Source: Colivivens sp963645405 (GTDB lineage Bacteria; Bacteroidota; Bacteroidia; Bacteroidales; Bacteroidaceae). Taken from it: 34,023 bases of DNA. The position numbers and the translations under genes are program-made. Of this stretch, positions 13,578 to 23,003 are shown piece by piece (the first letter of the stretch is position 1; each line of letters opens with the position of its first letter). The stretch lies in assembly GCA_963645405.1 (NCBI GenBank), contig CAVISR010000023.1, positions 1 through 34,023 on the forward strand. The letters are read 5' to 3'. The notes beneath the pieces are model-generated. The model did not search any database. It had not been told where the DNA came from and worked only from the letters and a program-made list of their open reading frames with translations.

Positions 13578-16085
13578 ATGAAAGATTTGAAAGACTTCAG
13601 TTTCGACGATTTGGTTTTAGAAGATACAACACGCGGCACATCCATTTCGGTAATCACCGACATGGATATGACTATGTCAAACAAGAAAAACATCACAGCG
13701 GTTGAGGATGAGGAATATCCCATCCTGCCACTGAGGGGTTCGATGCTTTTCCCCGGGATATTGCAACCCATCACTATCGGAAGGAAATCCTCCATGATGC
13801 TGATGAAAGATGCGGAAAAGACAAAGAAACTGATTGGTGTGTTCAGCCAGAAAGACCCAAGAGTAGACACGCCCACCAGTTCCGACCTCTATCCCTACGG
13901 CGTATTGGCAAGGCTCGTCAAGTTGATAGAATTGCCTGACGGAAACAAGACTGCTCTGATTCAAGGATACAATAGAATCAAGCTGGTTGAGGCACATGAA
14001 GGTCCGCGCTACATGATGGGACACGTCAAGAATGCAAATGAATTCGAACCGACAGCAAAGGACAAAGAATTCTCTGCCGTCATCGATGCAATACTCGATG
14101 TTGTGAAGAAATATTCAGACATGGGATATCTGAAGGGCTTCGACATTTCCATGTCCTTCAAAAGTCTCAATAGCAAGAAGTTCCTCGTCAACTATCTCAG
14201 TTCTTCTTTGGCAATCTCCGAAGACGAGAAGTTCCAGTTGCTTCAGGAAGACAACCTGACAAACAGGGCATTCCATCTGTTGAGCATACTGAACCGTGAA
14301 CTGCAATACGCATCTCTCAAAGCCAAAATCAGCATGCGCACACAGGAGGACATCAGCAAACAGCAGCGCGACTACTTCCTGCAGCAGCAGATAAAGAACA
14401 TACAGGAGGAGCTGGGCGAAGGAGGCTCAAGCTATGCCAGTCAGTTGGAAGAGAAGGCATTCACAAAGAAATGGGATGAAAAGACCGACGAGGTATTCCA
14501 CAAGGAACTCGACAAGCTCAAGAAGATGAACCAGCAGACGCCGGAATACCAAGTGCAATCGGAGTATCTGGAAACCCTTCTTTCACTTCCATGGAACGAA
14601 GAGACCAAGGACGGACTTAACCTCAACAATGCGGAAAAGATTCTCAACAAAGAGCACTACGGCATGAAGGAGGTGAAGGAACGTATCCTGGAATATCTCG
14701 CCGTGCTGCAACGACGCGGTGACCTCAAGAGTCCAATACTCTGCCTCTATGGCCCGCCAGGAGTGGGAAAGACCTCATTGGGCAAAAGCATCGCCAAGTC
14801 GATGAAGCGCAAGTATGTGAGGGTTTCACTCGGAGGAGTGCACGATGAGGCTGAAATCCGCGGACACCGACGCACATATATCGGTGCCATGCCGGGACGG
14901 ATAATCAAGTCAATACAGGAAGCAGGCAGTTGCAATCCAGTGTTCGTGCTCGACGAAATCGACAAAGTGGGACAAGACGGAGTACATGGCGACCCGGCAT
15001 CAGCCCTGTTGGAAGTGCTCGATCCGGAACAGAACATTGCTTTCCACGACAACTATCTCGACTGCGACTTCGACCTGTCGAAAGTGATGTTCATCGCCAC
15101 TGCAAACAACATCGGTGCAATCCCTGCTCCCCTACTCGACCGAATGGAACTCATCGAGGTAAGCGGATACCTGACAGAGGAGAAGATAGAGATTGCCCGA
15201 CGCCATCTCATTCCCAAGGAACTGAAGAATGTAGGCATGGACGAACTCGGCATAAAGTTTTCGAAGGCAGCAACAGAGAAGTTGATAGAGAACTACACAC
15301 GCGAGTCGGGCGTCAGAGAGCTGGACAAGCAAATCAACCACATCCTGCGCAAGCTCACGCTCCAATATGCAAAGAACAACGTATTGCCGCAACATGACTT
15401 GAAACCGGAAGACATCGTGGAGATTCTCGGTCCGGAGAAGTACACCCGCGACAAGTATCAGGGCAACGACTATGCAGGAGTTGTAACCGGACTTGCATGG
15501 ACATCAGTCGGAGGTGAAATTCTTTTCATCGAGACCAGTCTGAGCAAAGGCAAAAGCCAGAAACTCACACTGACAGGAAACCTGGGAGACGTGATGAAAG
15601 AGTCCGCCGTGCTTGCTCTTGAATATCTGAAAGCCCACAACGACATGCTTGGAACAGACCCAAGAGTTTTTGAGAACTGGAACATCCACATCCATGTGCC
15701 CGAAGGTGCAGTACCTAAAGACGGTCCGTCGGCAGGTATTACCATCTGCACATCATTGGCATCAGCACTGACCCAGCGCAAGGTAAGAAAGAACCTGGCA
15801 ATGACAGGAGAGATTACGCTGCGCGGAAAAGTACTGCCCGTCGGCGGTATCAAAGAAAAGATACTTGCAGCCAAACGTGCCGGTATCACTGATATAATAA
15901 TATGTAAGGACAACGAGAAAGACATCCGGCAGATACCAGAGATATATCTTAAAGGTGTCACCTTCCATTATGTGGAGAACATGAAAGATGTGCTCGACTT
16001 TGCATTGCTCGATGAGAAAGTGGACAATCCAATTGACTTCACCATCGAAGAGACCGACGACAAGAAAGAGAAGAAAGGAGAATAA
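13578..16085 (+). CDS. lon: ATP-dependent protease Lon (LonA type)
   Basis: An 835-residue cytosolic AAA+ protease that degrades misfolded and regulatory proteins. The substrate-binding LON domain starts at YPILPLRGSMLFPG (about 47-60) and runs to about 250. Coiled-coil helices include DISKQQRDYFLQQQIKNIQ. The AAA+ module has Walker A GPPGVGKT (392-399), Walker B VFVLDEIDK and sensor TANN. The protease domain has the catalytic dyad: Ser in KDGPSAG (S718) and Lys in VGGIKEKIL (K759). It ends in a charged KKEKKGE tail. It is the first gene of a long co-directional series with tgt 50 bases downstream. About 45 residues precede the LON domain, a common extension in Bacteroidales. Confidence 0.97.
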   Translation: MKDLKDFSFDDLVLEDTTRGTSISVITDMDMTMSNKKNITAVEDEEYPILPLRGSMLFPGILQPITIGRKSSMMLMKDAEKTKKLIGVFSQKDPRVDTPTSSDLYPYGVLARLVKLIELPDGNKTALIQGYNRIKLVEAHEGPRYMMGHVKNANEFEPTAKDKEFSAVIDAILDVVKKYSDMGYLKGFDISMSFKSLNSKKFLVNYLSSSLAISEDEKFQLLQEDNLTNRAFHLLSILNRELQYASLKAKISMRTQEDISKQQRDYFLQQQIKNIQEELGEGGSSYASQLEEKAFTKKWDEKTDEVFHKELDKLKKMNQQTPEYQVQSEYLETLLSLPWNEETKDGLNLNNAEKILNKEHYGMKEVKERILEYLAVLQRRGDLKSPILCLYGPPGVGKTSLGKSIAKSMKRKYVRVSLGGVHDEAEIRGHRRTYIGAMPGRIIKSIQEAGSCNPVFVLDEIDKVGQDGVHGDPASALLEVLDPEQNIAFHDNYLDCDFDLSKVMFIATANNIGAIPAPLLDRMELIEVSGYLTEEKIEIARRHLIPKELKNVGMDELGIKFSKAATEKLIENYTRESGVRELDKQINHILRKLTLQYAKNNVLPQHDLKPEDIVEILGPEKYTRDKYQGNDYAGVVTGLAWTSVGGEILFIETSLSKGKSQKLTLTGNLGDVMKESAVLALEYLKAHNDMLGTDPRVFENWNIHIHVPEGAVPKDGPSAGITICTSLASALTQRKVRKNLAMTGEITLRGKVLPVGGIKEKILAAKRAGITDIIICKDNEKDIRQIPEIYLKGVTFHYVENMKDVLDFALLDEKVDNPIDFTIEETDDKKEKKGE

Positions 16086-16089
16086 TCCG

Positions 16090-16127
16090 CAAGCGAAACA
16101 GTCATACACAAGCGGAAAAGCCATACA
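16090..16127 (+). repeat. 19-bp tandem duplication between lon and tgt
   Basis: CAAGCGAAACAGTCATACA at 16090-16108 and CAAGCGGAAAAGCCATACA at 16109-16127 match at 16 of 19 positions. They fill most of the 50-base gap and end 8 bases before the tgt ATG. Confidence 0.75.
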
Positions 16128-16135
16128 TATAGATA

Positions 16136-17269
16136 ATGCTGACATTCGAACTTCAACATACCGACGACAAGACAAATGCCCGTGCAGGTGTGATTACTAC
16201 CGACCACGGACAAATACAGACCCCGATATTCATGCCCGTGGGAACGCTTGGCAGCGTGAAAGCTGTTCACCTGCGGGAACTGAAAGACGACATAAAGGCT
16301 CAGATAATACTGGGCAATACATACCATCTGTACCTGCGCCCAGGCATTGAAGTACTGGAGGCTGCAGGAGGACTGCATAAGTTCAATGGCTTCGACCGTC
16401 CAATGCTGACCGACAGTGGAGGCTTTCAGGTTTTCTCACTCTCCGGCATACGCAAGATTACATCAGAGGGAGTGGAATTCCGCAGTCATATCGACGGATC
16501 AAAGCATTTCTTCAGTCCCGAACGTGTGATGGATATCGAACGGTCAATCGGAGCCGACATCATGATGGCATTCGACGAATGTACCCCTGGTACGGCAGAC
16601 CACGATTATGCAAAGAAATCGCTTCAACTGACAATGAACTGGCTCGACCGTTGTGTCAAGCGTTTCAACGAAACAGAGCCTAAGTACGGTTACCACCAAG
16701 CCCTCTTCCCTATTGTGCAAGGATGTACATACAAGGACTTGAGAACACAGTCTGCAGAATTTGTTGCAAGCAAAGAGGCTGAAGGCAATGCCATAGGAGG
16801 TTTGGCTGTCGGTGAACCGACCGAAGTCATGTATGAGATGATAGAAGTGGTAAATGCAATTCTCCCTACCGACAAGCCCCGCTATTTGATGGGTGTAGGC
16901 ACGCCACAGAATCTGCTTGAAGGAATTGAACGCGGCATCGACATGTTCGACTGCGTCATGCCAACACGCAACGGAAGAAACGCAATGCTGTTCACGCGCC
17001 ACGGTACCATCAACATGAGAAACAAGAAGTGGGAAATGGACTTTTCTCCACTCGACGAAGAAGGGACGTCATTCGTTGACCAGACCTATACAAAAGCCTA
17101 CGTACACCATTTGTTCAAGGCACAGGAACTGTTGGCAATGCAGATTGCATCCATTCACAACCTCGCATTCTACCTTTGGCTCGTGGGCGAAGCCCGTCAA
17201 CATATCATAGCCGGAGACTTCTGCATTTGGAAGAGCAAGATTATAGAGGAATTGGGAAGAAGAATCTAA
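16136..17269 (+). CDS. tgt: tRNA-guanine transglycosylase, lacking the zinc cysteines
   Basis: A 377-residue enzyme that exchanges guanine-34 of GUN-anticodon tRNAs for a 7-deazaguanine, the first tRNA-bound step to queuosine. Active-site motifs are intact: TDSGGFQ with D93 (general base equivalent), FDECTP, GGLAVGE, and the nucleophile Asp in MFDCVMPTRNGRNA (D272). The C-terminal zinc site is not intact: the usual CxCxxC aligns without gaps to G310, S312 and D315 within LDEEGTSFVDQTYTKAY, while the fourth ligand His is still present in SIHNL (H341, correct spacing of 26). The fold is probably stabilised without zinc, and I recall the same loss in other Bacteroidota. It follows lon by 50 bases, probably as an operon. 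Confidence 0.93.
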   Translation: MLTFELQHTDDKTNARAGVITTDHGQIQTPIFMPVGTLGSVKAVHLRELKDDIKAQIILGNTYHLYLRPGIEVLEAAGGLHKFNGFDRPMLTDSGGFQVFSLSGIRKITSEGVEFRSHIDGSKHFFSPERVMDIERSIGADIMMAFDECTPGTADHDYAKKSLQLTMNWLDRCVKRFNETEPKYGYHQALFPIVQGCTYKDLRTQSAEFVASKEAEGNAIGGLAVGEPTEVMYEMIEVVNAILPTDKPRYLMGVGTPQNLLEGIERGIDMFDCVMPTRNGRNAMLFTRHGTINMRNKKWEMDFSPLDEEGTSFVDQTYTKAYVHHLFKAQELLAMQIASIHNLAFYLWLVGEARQHIIAGDFCIWKSKIIEELGRRI

Positions 17270-17321
17270 GGCAGACAAGTAGCATAACGACTATAGCAGC
17301 TGACACACGAGGAACAGTACA

Positions 17322-18476
17322 ATGAGAAAACCGAAAATAAGAAAGACAGACAAGCTCACCAAGGTATACGATTGGTGTATCGAGCATAGCCCAGTCACAA
17401 GGCTTGACCGATATATCATCGGGAAATATCTCGGCACATACTTCTTTTCCATTGCACTGATCATCAGTATCGCTGTAGTGTTCGACATCAATGAACACAT
17501 AGACAAGTACATAGCAAAGAAAGTTCCGGCTTCAGAGATTGTCAACTACTACATTAACTTCATCCCCTACTACGCCAACCTCTTCAGTCAGTTGTTCGTG
17601 TTCATCAGTGTGATATTCTTCACGACCAAACTGGCAGAAAACTCGGAAATCATAGCGATGATGTCAACCGGAGTCAGTTTCAACCGGCTCCTGCGGCCAT
17701 ACATGATTTCAGCAGCTATATTGTGCGTACTTACCTTTATCATGGGAGCATACATCATACCAAAAGGCAATGTACAGCGAGTGGACTTCGAGAACACATA
17801 CCGGCGACGCAGTTACACCAACTACACAAGCAATGTGCAACTGGAGGTTGACACCGGAGTCATCGCCTATATATCCAGATACGAGGACAACATCAAGACA
17901 GGCTATGACTTCACACTCGACAAGTTTGTCAACAAGAAACTGACAAACCATCTGCAAGCGACCATGATACAATACGACACACTGTCGGAAGAGCCTAACC
18001 ACTGGATTATAAAGAATTATCAGGAACGGGACTTGCGTGGAACCAGGGAAGTCATTACCTCCGGTGCACGACTGGATTCCGTTATCAATATGGAACCGCA
18101 AGACCTTATAATACATAAGGGTCAGCAGGAAACGCTGACAAATCCTGAGCTGTCGAAGTACATCGAACATCAGAAACAACGTGGATTTGCCAACATACAG
18201 GCATTTGAAGTGGAATACTGGAAGCGCGGAGCATCATCATTCGCTGCATTCATCCTTACCATCATCGGGCTCTCCCTGTCAGCCAAAAAGCGCAAGAACG
18301 GAATGGGTATATCATTGGGAATAGGACTGCTGCTCAGCTTCGCCTACATCATGTTCCAGACCATATCGTCCACCTTTGCCATCAATGCGAACTTCCCGCC
18401 AGTATTGGCTGTATGGATACCAAATATCGTATTTGCATTCATAGCTGTCTACTTTTACAAAAATGCAACCAAATGA
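17322..18476 (+). CDS. LptF/LptG-family (YjgP/YjgQ) lipopolysaccharide export permease
   Basis: A 384-residue inner membrane protein of the LptF/G family, the membrane half of the LptB2FG exporter that lifts LPS to the outer membrane bridge. The N-terminus has LDRYIIGKYLGTYFFSIALI, the characteristic family entry, followed by two more membrane helices around 75-130 (FIPYYANLFSQLFVFISVIFF; IAMMSTGVSFNRLLRPY). A long periplasmic beta-jellyroll lies at about 150-300. Three C-terminal helices end at FAFIAVYFYKNATK. The SAKKRKNGMGISLGIGL loop before the last helices is typical. F or G cannot be separated from sequence alone. The stop overlaps the coaX start (ATGA). LptC is encoded four genes downstream, which supports the role. 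Confidence 0.85.
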   Translation: MRKPKIRKTDKLTKVYDWCIEHSPVTRLDRYIIGKYLGTYFFSIALIISIAVVFDINEHIDKYIAKKVPASEIVNYYINFIPYYANLFSQLFVFISVIFFTTKLAENSEIIAMMSTGVSFNRLLRPYMISAAILCVLTFIMGAYIIPKGNVQRVDFENTYRRRSYTNYTSNVQLEVDTGVIAYISRYEDNIKTGYDFTLDKFVNKKLTNHLQATMIQYDTLSEEPNHWIIKNYQERDLRGTREVITSGARLDSVINMEPQDLIIHKGQQETLTNPELSKYIEHQKQRGFANIQAFEVEYWKRGASSFAAFILTIIGLSLSAKKRKNGMGISLGIGLLLSFAYIMFQTISSTFAINANFPPVLAVWIPNIVFAFIAVYFYKNATK

Positions 18477-19222
18477 GGAACTTGATTATCGACATAGGAA
18501 ATTCATGTGTAAAGTATGGAGTGTTTGACGACAACCAGCTAATATTCAACGGTAAGAACGAGGGACATTCCTTTTGCAACATTGCAGATGTTGCAGCAAA
18601 GTACGACACACAGCATGGCATAATCTGTACGACAATCAACCTCGACGACAAACAGAGGAAAGAGTTGCTCGGTATGAACCCCGGCATGGTATTCATGGAC
18701 TACAAGACTGCCATACCGATAAAGAACCTGTACAAGAGTCCGCAGACACTTGGCATGGACCGACTTGCAGCTGCCATTGGAGCATACAATGAGACAAAGA
18801 ACGACACATTGATTATTGACCTCGGCACAGCCATAACCTATGACTTCGTAACGAAGGCAGGGGAATTTGTGGGCGGTAATATATCCGTAGGCATGGAGAT
18901 GCGTTTCAAGGCACTGAAGGATTACACCTCACAACTGCCGCTGGTCAGTCCCGACGGGCCACATCCGTCATTGGGAGAAGACACCGATACAGCCATAAGA
19001 TGCGGCGTGCTCGACGGAATGACGTATGAAATTGAGGGCTATATCCGTCAATTTACGATAAAACACCCCAATCTATGCATTTTTTTTACGGGTGGAGATG
19101 AATTATATTTTGAAGATGAGATAAAAAAGCGTATTTTTGCAGATAAATTTATTGTAATGAAGGGACTAAATGAAGTACTGATGTATAACGGAAGTCTTAA
19201 GAGGTCTCACAAAACAAAGTAA
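18473..19222 (+). CDS. coaX: Type III pantothenate kinase CoaX
   Basis: A 249-residue enzyme that phosphorylates pantothenate, the first step of coenzyme A synthesis. ASKHA-fold motifs are seen: phosphate loop IIDIGNSCVKYG at the N-terminus, the substrate segment SPQTLGMDRLAAAIGAYN at about 87-104, DLGTAITYDFV at about 116-126, and GGNISVGMEMRF. Length matches the type III family. The start ATG at 18473 overlaps the permease stop by 4 bases, so translation is probably coupled; an in-frame start at 18413 lies inside the permease and adds non-family residues. The last 45 or so codons (from about 19080) switch abruptly to A/T-ending codons (AAA, TTT, ATT, GAT), unlike the first 200 codons. Confidence 0.93.
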   Translation: MRNLIIDIGNSCVKYGVFDDNQLIFNGKNEGHSFCNIADVAAKYDTQHGIICTTINLDDKQRKELLGMNPGMVFMDYKTAIPIKNLYKSPQTLGMDRLAAAIGAYNETKNDTLIIDLGTAITYDFVTKAGEFVGGNISVGMEMRFKALKDYTSQLPLVSPDGPHPSLGEDTDTAIRCGVLDGMTYEIEGYIRQFTIKHPNLCIFFTGGDELYFEDEIKKRIFADKFIVMKGLNEVLMYNGSLKRSHKTK

Positions 19223-19248
19223 TAAGCAGCACTGGATAAGATAACAAG

Positions 19249-20604
19249 ATGAAGATAAAAACACAATACTGTCTGTTGTTTCTACTGATGGCAATGACAA
19301 AGACTTCCTCAGCACAAAACGGAGTCAACTCACCATACAGCCGCTATGGTTTCGGGATTCAATCAGACAGGTCCATGGGATTCAACAAAGGTATGGCTGG
19401 TGTGGCACAAGGATTTAGAGAAAGCTCCATAATCAACACAGCTAACCCTGCTTCATATTCAGATGTAGACAGTCTGACTGCACTATTCGACCTTGGACTG
19501 ACATTCTCCAACGGCAATTACAAGATGGGAAGTCTGCAACACAATGCGAAAAACACAAACCTTGATTACGCTGCATTCCATTTCAGAGCAACCAAGGGAC
19601 TGGGTGTTGCATTGGGAGTTTTGCCATATACCAACATCAACTACAGTTTCTCATCAAACAGTGAGGATGTAACAGGAACAGACGATATAACATCATCCTA
19701 CTCCTATTCCGGTAGCGGAGGTCTGCATCAGGCATTCCTCGGATTGGGTTGGCAAGTGTTCAAGCCTTTGTCAATCGGAGTAAACGGAAGTTACCTGTTT
19801 GGCGACTATTCTCATTCAATGACCATGTCGTTCAGTGAAAGTGGAGCCTACTCCATCATAAGAGGTTATGATGCAACAATCAACACATGGATGGCAGACT
19901 TCGGACTACAGTATAGCGTCAACATCGGCAAGAATGACAAGGTAGTGATTGGTGCAACATACGGCTTGGGACATGACGTCAACAACCAGGCAATACGCTA
20001 CACCGAAACCTACAACTCATCATCATCTTCAGTTGAAGGAATATCCGGTGACACAATAAAGAATGCATTCCAACTGCCACATACATTCGCAGTCGGTTTG
20101 ACATACTATAAAAACAACATATTGAAGGTCGGTGCAGACTTCGAGTTGCAGAAATGGAGCAAATGCAAGTTCCCCACACAAGCAGAAGACGGAGTGTACA
20201 CAAGTTCTGTCGGACAGCTCAACGACAAGATGAAGATTACCGTAGGAGGTGAATATACACCTAATTATAAATATAAGACTACACGTCCAGGCAGATTGCT
20301 GTCATACAAATTGGGTGGATACTATAGCAAGTCGTATGCAAATACAGACCAGACAGGAACTATCAGTGACAAGCCATACGAATACGGAGTGTCAGCCGGA
20401 GTGACCATACCAATTGCCAACAAGAACCTGTGGTATAACATGCCAAAGCTGAACCTGAGTGTCCAATGGGTACACACCAACATACCGTACCTCACAAGCA
20501 CTGGCACTTCACGTACAGTAAGCAAACTCACAGAGAACTACCTGAAGTTTACAATAGGACTTACGTTCAGTGAAAGGTGGTTCTACAAATGGAGAATGCA
20601 ATAA
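19249..20604 (+). CDS. Outer membrane beta-barrel protein, function unknown
   Basis: A 451-residue exported protein with signal peptide MKIKTQYCLLFLLMAMTKTS cut near SSA-QN. The mature part begins NGVNSPYSRYGFG and then GMAGVAQG and NTANPASYSDVDSLTALFD, a start I associate with a Bacteroidota outer membrane protein family with FadL/OmpP1-like entry. The remainder alternates polar and hydrophobic residues in many short strands with Tyr/Phe/Trp at the edges. The final strand ends in an aromatic-rich tail (FTIGLTFSERWFYKWRMQ). A porin-like or transport role is inference. It lies 26 bases after coaX and 100 bases before the TPR gene. The cluster with LptC and PpiD suggests envelope assembly. Confidence 0.75.
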   Translation: MKIKTQYCLLFLLMAMTKTSSAQNGVNSPYSRYGFGIQSDRSMGFNKGMAGVAQGFRESSIINTANPASYSDVDSLTALFDLGLTFSNGNYKMGSLQHNAKNTNLDYAAFHFRATKGLGVALGVLPYTNINYSFSSNSEDVTGTDDITSSYSYSGSGGLHQAFLGLGWQVFKPLSIGVNGSYLFGDYSHSMTMSFSESGAYSIIRGYDATINTWMADFGLQYSVNIGKNDKVVIGATYGLGHDVNNQAIRYTETYNSSSSSVEGISGDTIKNAFQLPHTFAVGLTYYKNNILKVGADFELQKWSKCKFPTQAEDGVYTSSVGQLNDKMKITVGGEYTPNYKYKTTRPGRLLSYKLGGYYSKSYANTDQTGTISDKPYEYGVSAGVTIPIANKNLWYNMPKLNLSVQWVHTNIPYLTSTGTSRTVSKLTENYLKFTIGLTFSERWFYKWRMQ

Positions 20605-20704
20605 CAAGTGCAGTTCGGAATTAACGGAACATCAGGACAAACGGAACAATAATAAAACATATAAAGAGAACAATCACAATCAAACAGCAAAGAGCTACAA
20701 AAAC

Positions 20705-22183
20705 ATGAACAGAAGAATGAAGAAGAAAGTATTATTGGTCCTCATGGCGACTACAGCAACATTAAGTGCATCTGCACAAGGCTATGCTGGAACAACATTC
20801 AACGACCGTATCGGACATGGTCAGGACAGCATTGACGTAATAAACAACTTCAGTCTGTACCGTGAGGCATTCAAGGAACGCAACTATCAAGAGGCATACA
20901 ATGCATGGAAGGTTGTCATTGAGAAAGCCCCTCTTGCACAAATACGAATTTATCAGGACGGTGCCGTTATCTGCGAGAACTTAATCCAGAAGGAAACCGA
21001 TGCAGCAAAGAAGGAAGAGATATTCAATACGCTGATGAATATGCACGACCTGCGTATCAAGAACTTGGAAGACCTCAACTCATTTGCCAGCAAGACTACA
21101 TACACTACAAAGGGTAACATCCTTTGCCGTAAAGCATACGATTACTATTGCTTCGCTCCGAAGAAAGACAATGAAGAAGCGTACAGAATCTTCCGTTCAG
21201 GCATCGACGACCTTGGACAGAACGTAGACGCTTATGTGCTCTATTACTTCATCGAGTGTTCTTACAACCGATTTGTAGCACACCAGGACGACAAGACTCG
21301 TAACGAGTTCATCAACGACTACATGAACTGCAACGATATCTGCGACCGTCTGTTGGATGAAGCAAAATCATATCCTGCACAGGTTATACCAGCCAACCCA
21401 GAATCAGCTGATTCAACTGAATGGGAGGAAAGAGTCGTGCTTTCACCTGAGGCAGAGAAAATCATCATGAACTATCAGCCAACACAGAACAAATGCAATG
21501 AACTCTTTGTGAAGTCTGGTGCAGCTAACTGTGATGACCTCACCAGAATTTATGAGACAAAGGTTGAGAGCGCCAAAGGTGACCTTGCTGAGCTCAACAA
21601 CATTCTGAAGATTCTGCAGAACTTCGACTGCGACAAGTCCGACCTCTACTATAAAGCAGCTGATTATGCATACGAGCTCAACAGGACTCCAAGCGCAGCA
21701 CTCGGTAAAGCATCCAAGCTGCTCAAAAATGGTGACACTACCAATGCAATGAAATATCTGCAGGAGGCTATCGAACTTGAGACCGACGCTTCAAAGAAAG
21801 GTAAGACAGCTTACACCATTGCAACAGTACTTTACAGCAAAGGACGTGTTAGTGAGGCTCGTCAGTATTGCAATACTGCACTCAGATACACACCATCACT
21901 TGGTAAAGCATATCTTATGATTGCCAACTGTATCGTACGCAGTGCTCCAGCAGCAAGCCAGGATTCAAAGAAGATGCTCAGCAGAAGCTACTACTATTGC
22001 CTTGCTACCGACAAATGCTTGAAGGCAATCCAGGTAGACCCTTCATGCGCAGGTGCAGCACACCGTCAGATTGCAAACTACAAGAACGGCTACTATCCAA
22101 AGAGTGAAGCATTCTTCGCAGGCGTAAAAGCTGGTGAAACAGTGTCTGTAATGGGCGAAACCACAAAACTGAGATTGCGTTAA
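20705..22183 (+). CDS. Exported TPR-repeat protein
   Basis: A 492-residue protein with signal peptide (MNRRMKKKVLLVLMATTATL, cut near SASA-QG). The body is almost wholly alpha-helical. TPR-like helical pairs are clear at about 50-75 (YREAFKERNYQEAYNAWKVVI) and toward the C-terminus (KTAYTIATVLYSKGRVSEARQYC, then YTPSLGKAYLMIANC and CLKAIQVDPSC). It ends in FFAGVKAGETVSVMGETTK, a tail I recall in related Bacteroidales proteins. The partner is unknown; its fixed position before lptC suggests an envelope assembly role (inference). An in-frame extension back into the barrel gene at 20570 lacks a signal peptide at its start, so the ATG at 20705 is preferred; the ATG at 20717 is a close alternative. 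Confidence 0.8.
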   Translation: MNRRMKKKVLLVLMATTATLSASAQGYAGTTFNDRIGHGQDSIDVINNFSLYREAFKERNYQEAYNAWKVVIEKAPLAQIRIYQDGAVICENLIQKETDAAKKEEIFNTLMNMHDLRIKNLEDLNSFASKTTYTTKGNILCRKAYDYYCFAPKKDNEEAYRIFRSGIDDLGQNVDAYVLYYFIECSYNRFVAHQDDKTRNEFINDYMNCNDICDRLLDEAKSYPAQVIPANPESADSTEWEERVVLSPEAEKIIMNYQPTQNKCNELFVKSGAANCDDLTRIYETKVESAKGDLAELNNILKILQNFDCDKSDLYYKAADYAYELNRTPSAALGKASKLLKNGDTTNAMKYLQEAIELETDASKKGKTAYTIATVLYSKGRVSEARQYCNTALRYTPSLGKAYLMIANCIVRSAPAASQDSKKMLSRSYYYCLATDKCLKAIQVDPSCAGAAHRQIANYKNGYYPKSEAFFAGVKAGETVSVMGETTKLRLR

Positions 22184-22192
22184 TACGAATCG

Positions 22193-22831
22193 ATGAGTCA
22201 TTCGCTTAGAATACTGACAACCATTAGTCTCATGGGATATTTCTGTCTCATGGGACTATTTAGTTGCCAGAATGAGGATGAAAACAAGCACACGGAGATT
22301 ATCAACAGAGACAGTATGCCGACACTCAGCAGTTATGGAGTAAGCACTCTTATCTCTGACAGTGGTGTAATCCGCTACAAGATCATAAGCGAAGAATGGC
22401 TGGTTTTCGACAAGACCGAGCGTCAGCATTGGTCCTTTGAAAAAGGATTGTTCATCGAGAAGTTTGCCAACGACTATCATGTTGAGGCATTCATCAACTG
22501 CGACACAGCTTACTATTACAGCGAAGAGCAGCTGTGGGAGCTAAGAGGACGAGTGTGCGTGAAGAACCTCAAGGGCGAGACCTTCAAGACCTCACTGCTT
22601 TACTGGAATACCAATCAACATGAAATCTACTCACCAGCATATATGGTGATAGATGGTATAGAGCAAGATCTCGACGGTTACAACTTCCGTTCGAACGAAA
22701 CCATGACCGATTATATCATCCATTCCTCATCCGGAGCATTCCCTATGGGAAAGGATCGCGAGATATCAAGCCGCAGTGATGAGGACGCACTTAAATTCCA
22801 ATCGGACACAACAGCAGTGTCAAAACAATGA
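22193..22831 (+). CDS. lptC: LptC-like LPS export lipoprotein
   Basis: A 212-residue protein, 9 bases after the TPR gene. The N-terminus MSHSLRILTTISLMGYFCLM ends in GLFSCQNED, an acceptable lipobox with C25 as the likely lipidated residue. Residues about 45-185 form the LptC/OstA-type beta-jellyroll, with SYGVSTLISDSGVIRYKIIS, YYSEEQLWELRGRVCVKN and a following segment that resembles LptC repeats. Its role is to accept LPS from the LptB2FG complex and hand it to LptA in the periplasm. The lipid anchor replaces the membrane helix of the E. coli protein, a common Bacteroidota variant. The LptF/G permease four genes upstream belongs to the same system. The last 25 residues are polar and poorly conserved. 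Confidence 0.82.
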   Translation: MSHSLRILTTISLMGYFCLMGLFSCQNEDENKHTEIINRDSMPTLSSYGVSTLISDSGVIRYKIISEEWLVFDKTERQHWSFEKGLFIEKFANDYHVEAFINCDTAYYYSEEQLWELRGRVCVKNLKGETFKTSLLYWNTNQHEIYSPAYMVIDGIEQDLDGYNFRSNETMTDYIIHSSSGAFPMGKDREISSRSDEDALKFQSDTTAVSKQ

Positions 22832-22876
22832 TTTTTCCACAAAAACAGAGCCGATACATTTTTTTTATGCCTCACA

Positions 22877-22909
22877 TTGACTCTGTTCGAGGAAAAATTA
22901 TTATCTTTG
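22877..22909 (+). promoter_or_regulatory. Promoter of the ppiD-like gene
   Basis: TTG at 22877-22879 and TATCTTTG at 22902-22909 are 22 bases apart, slightly wide but otherwise typical. The leader to the ATG at 23004 would be about 90 bases. AACAGAG at 22844-22850 and CTCTGTT at 22881-22887 form an inverted repeat that overlaps the promoter and could be an operator or a weak terminator for lptC. Confidence 0.6.
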
Positions 22910-23003
22910 TGCGGTTTTTACACAATCTATCAACGGCGCACCATTGTAACGCCGCAAAAGATATCGCATAAAGAGAATAATAAAAATAAAAATACATAGA
23001 ATT

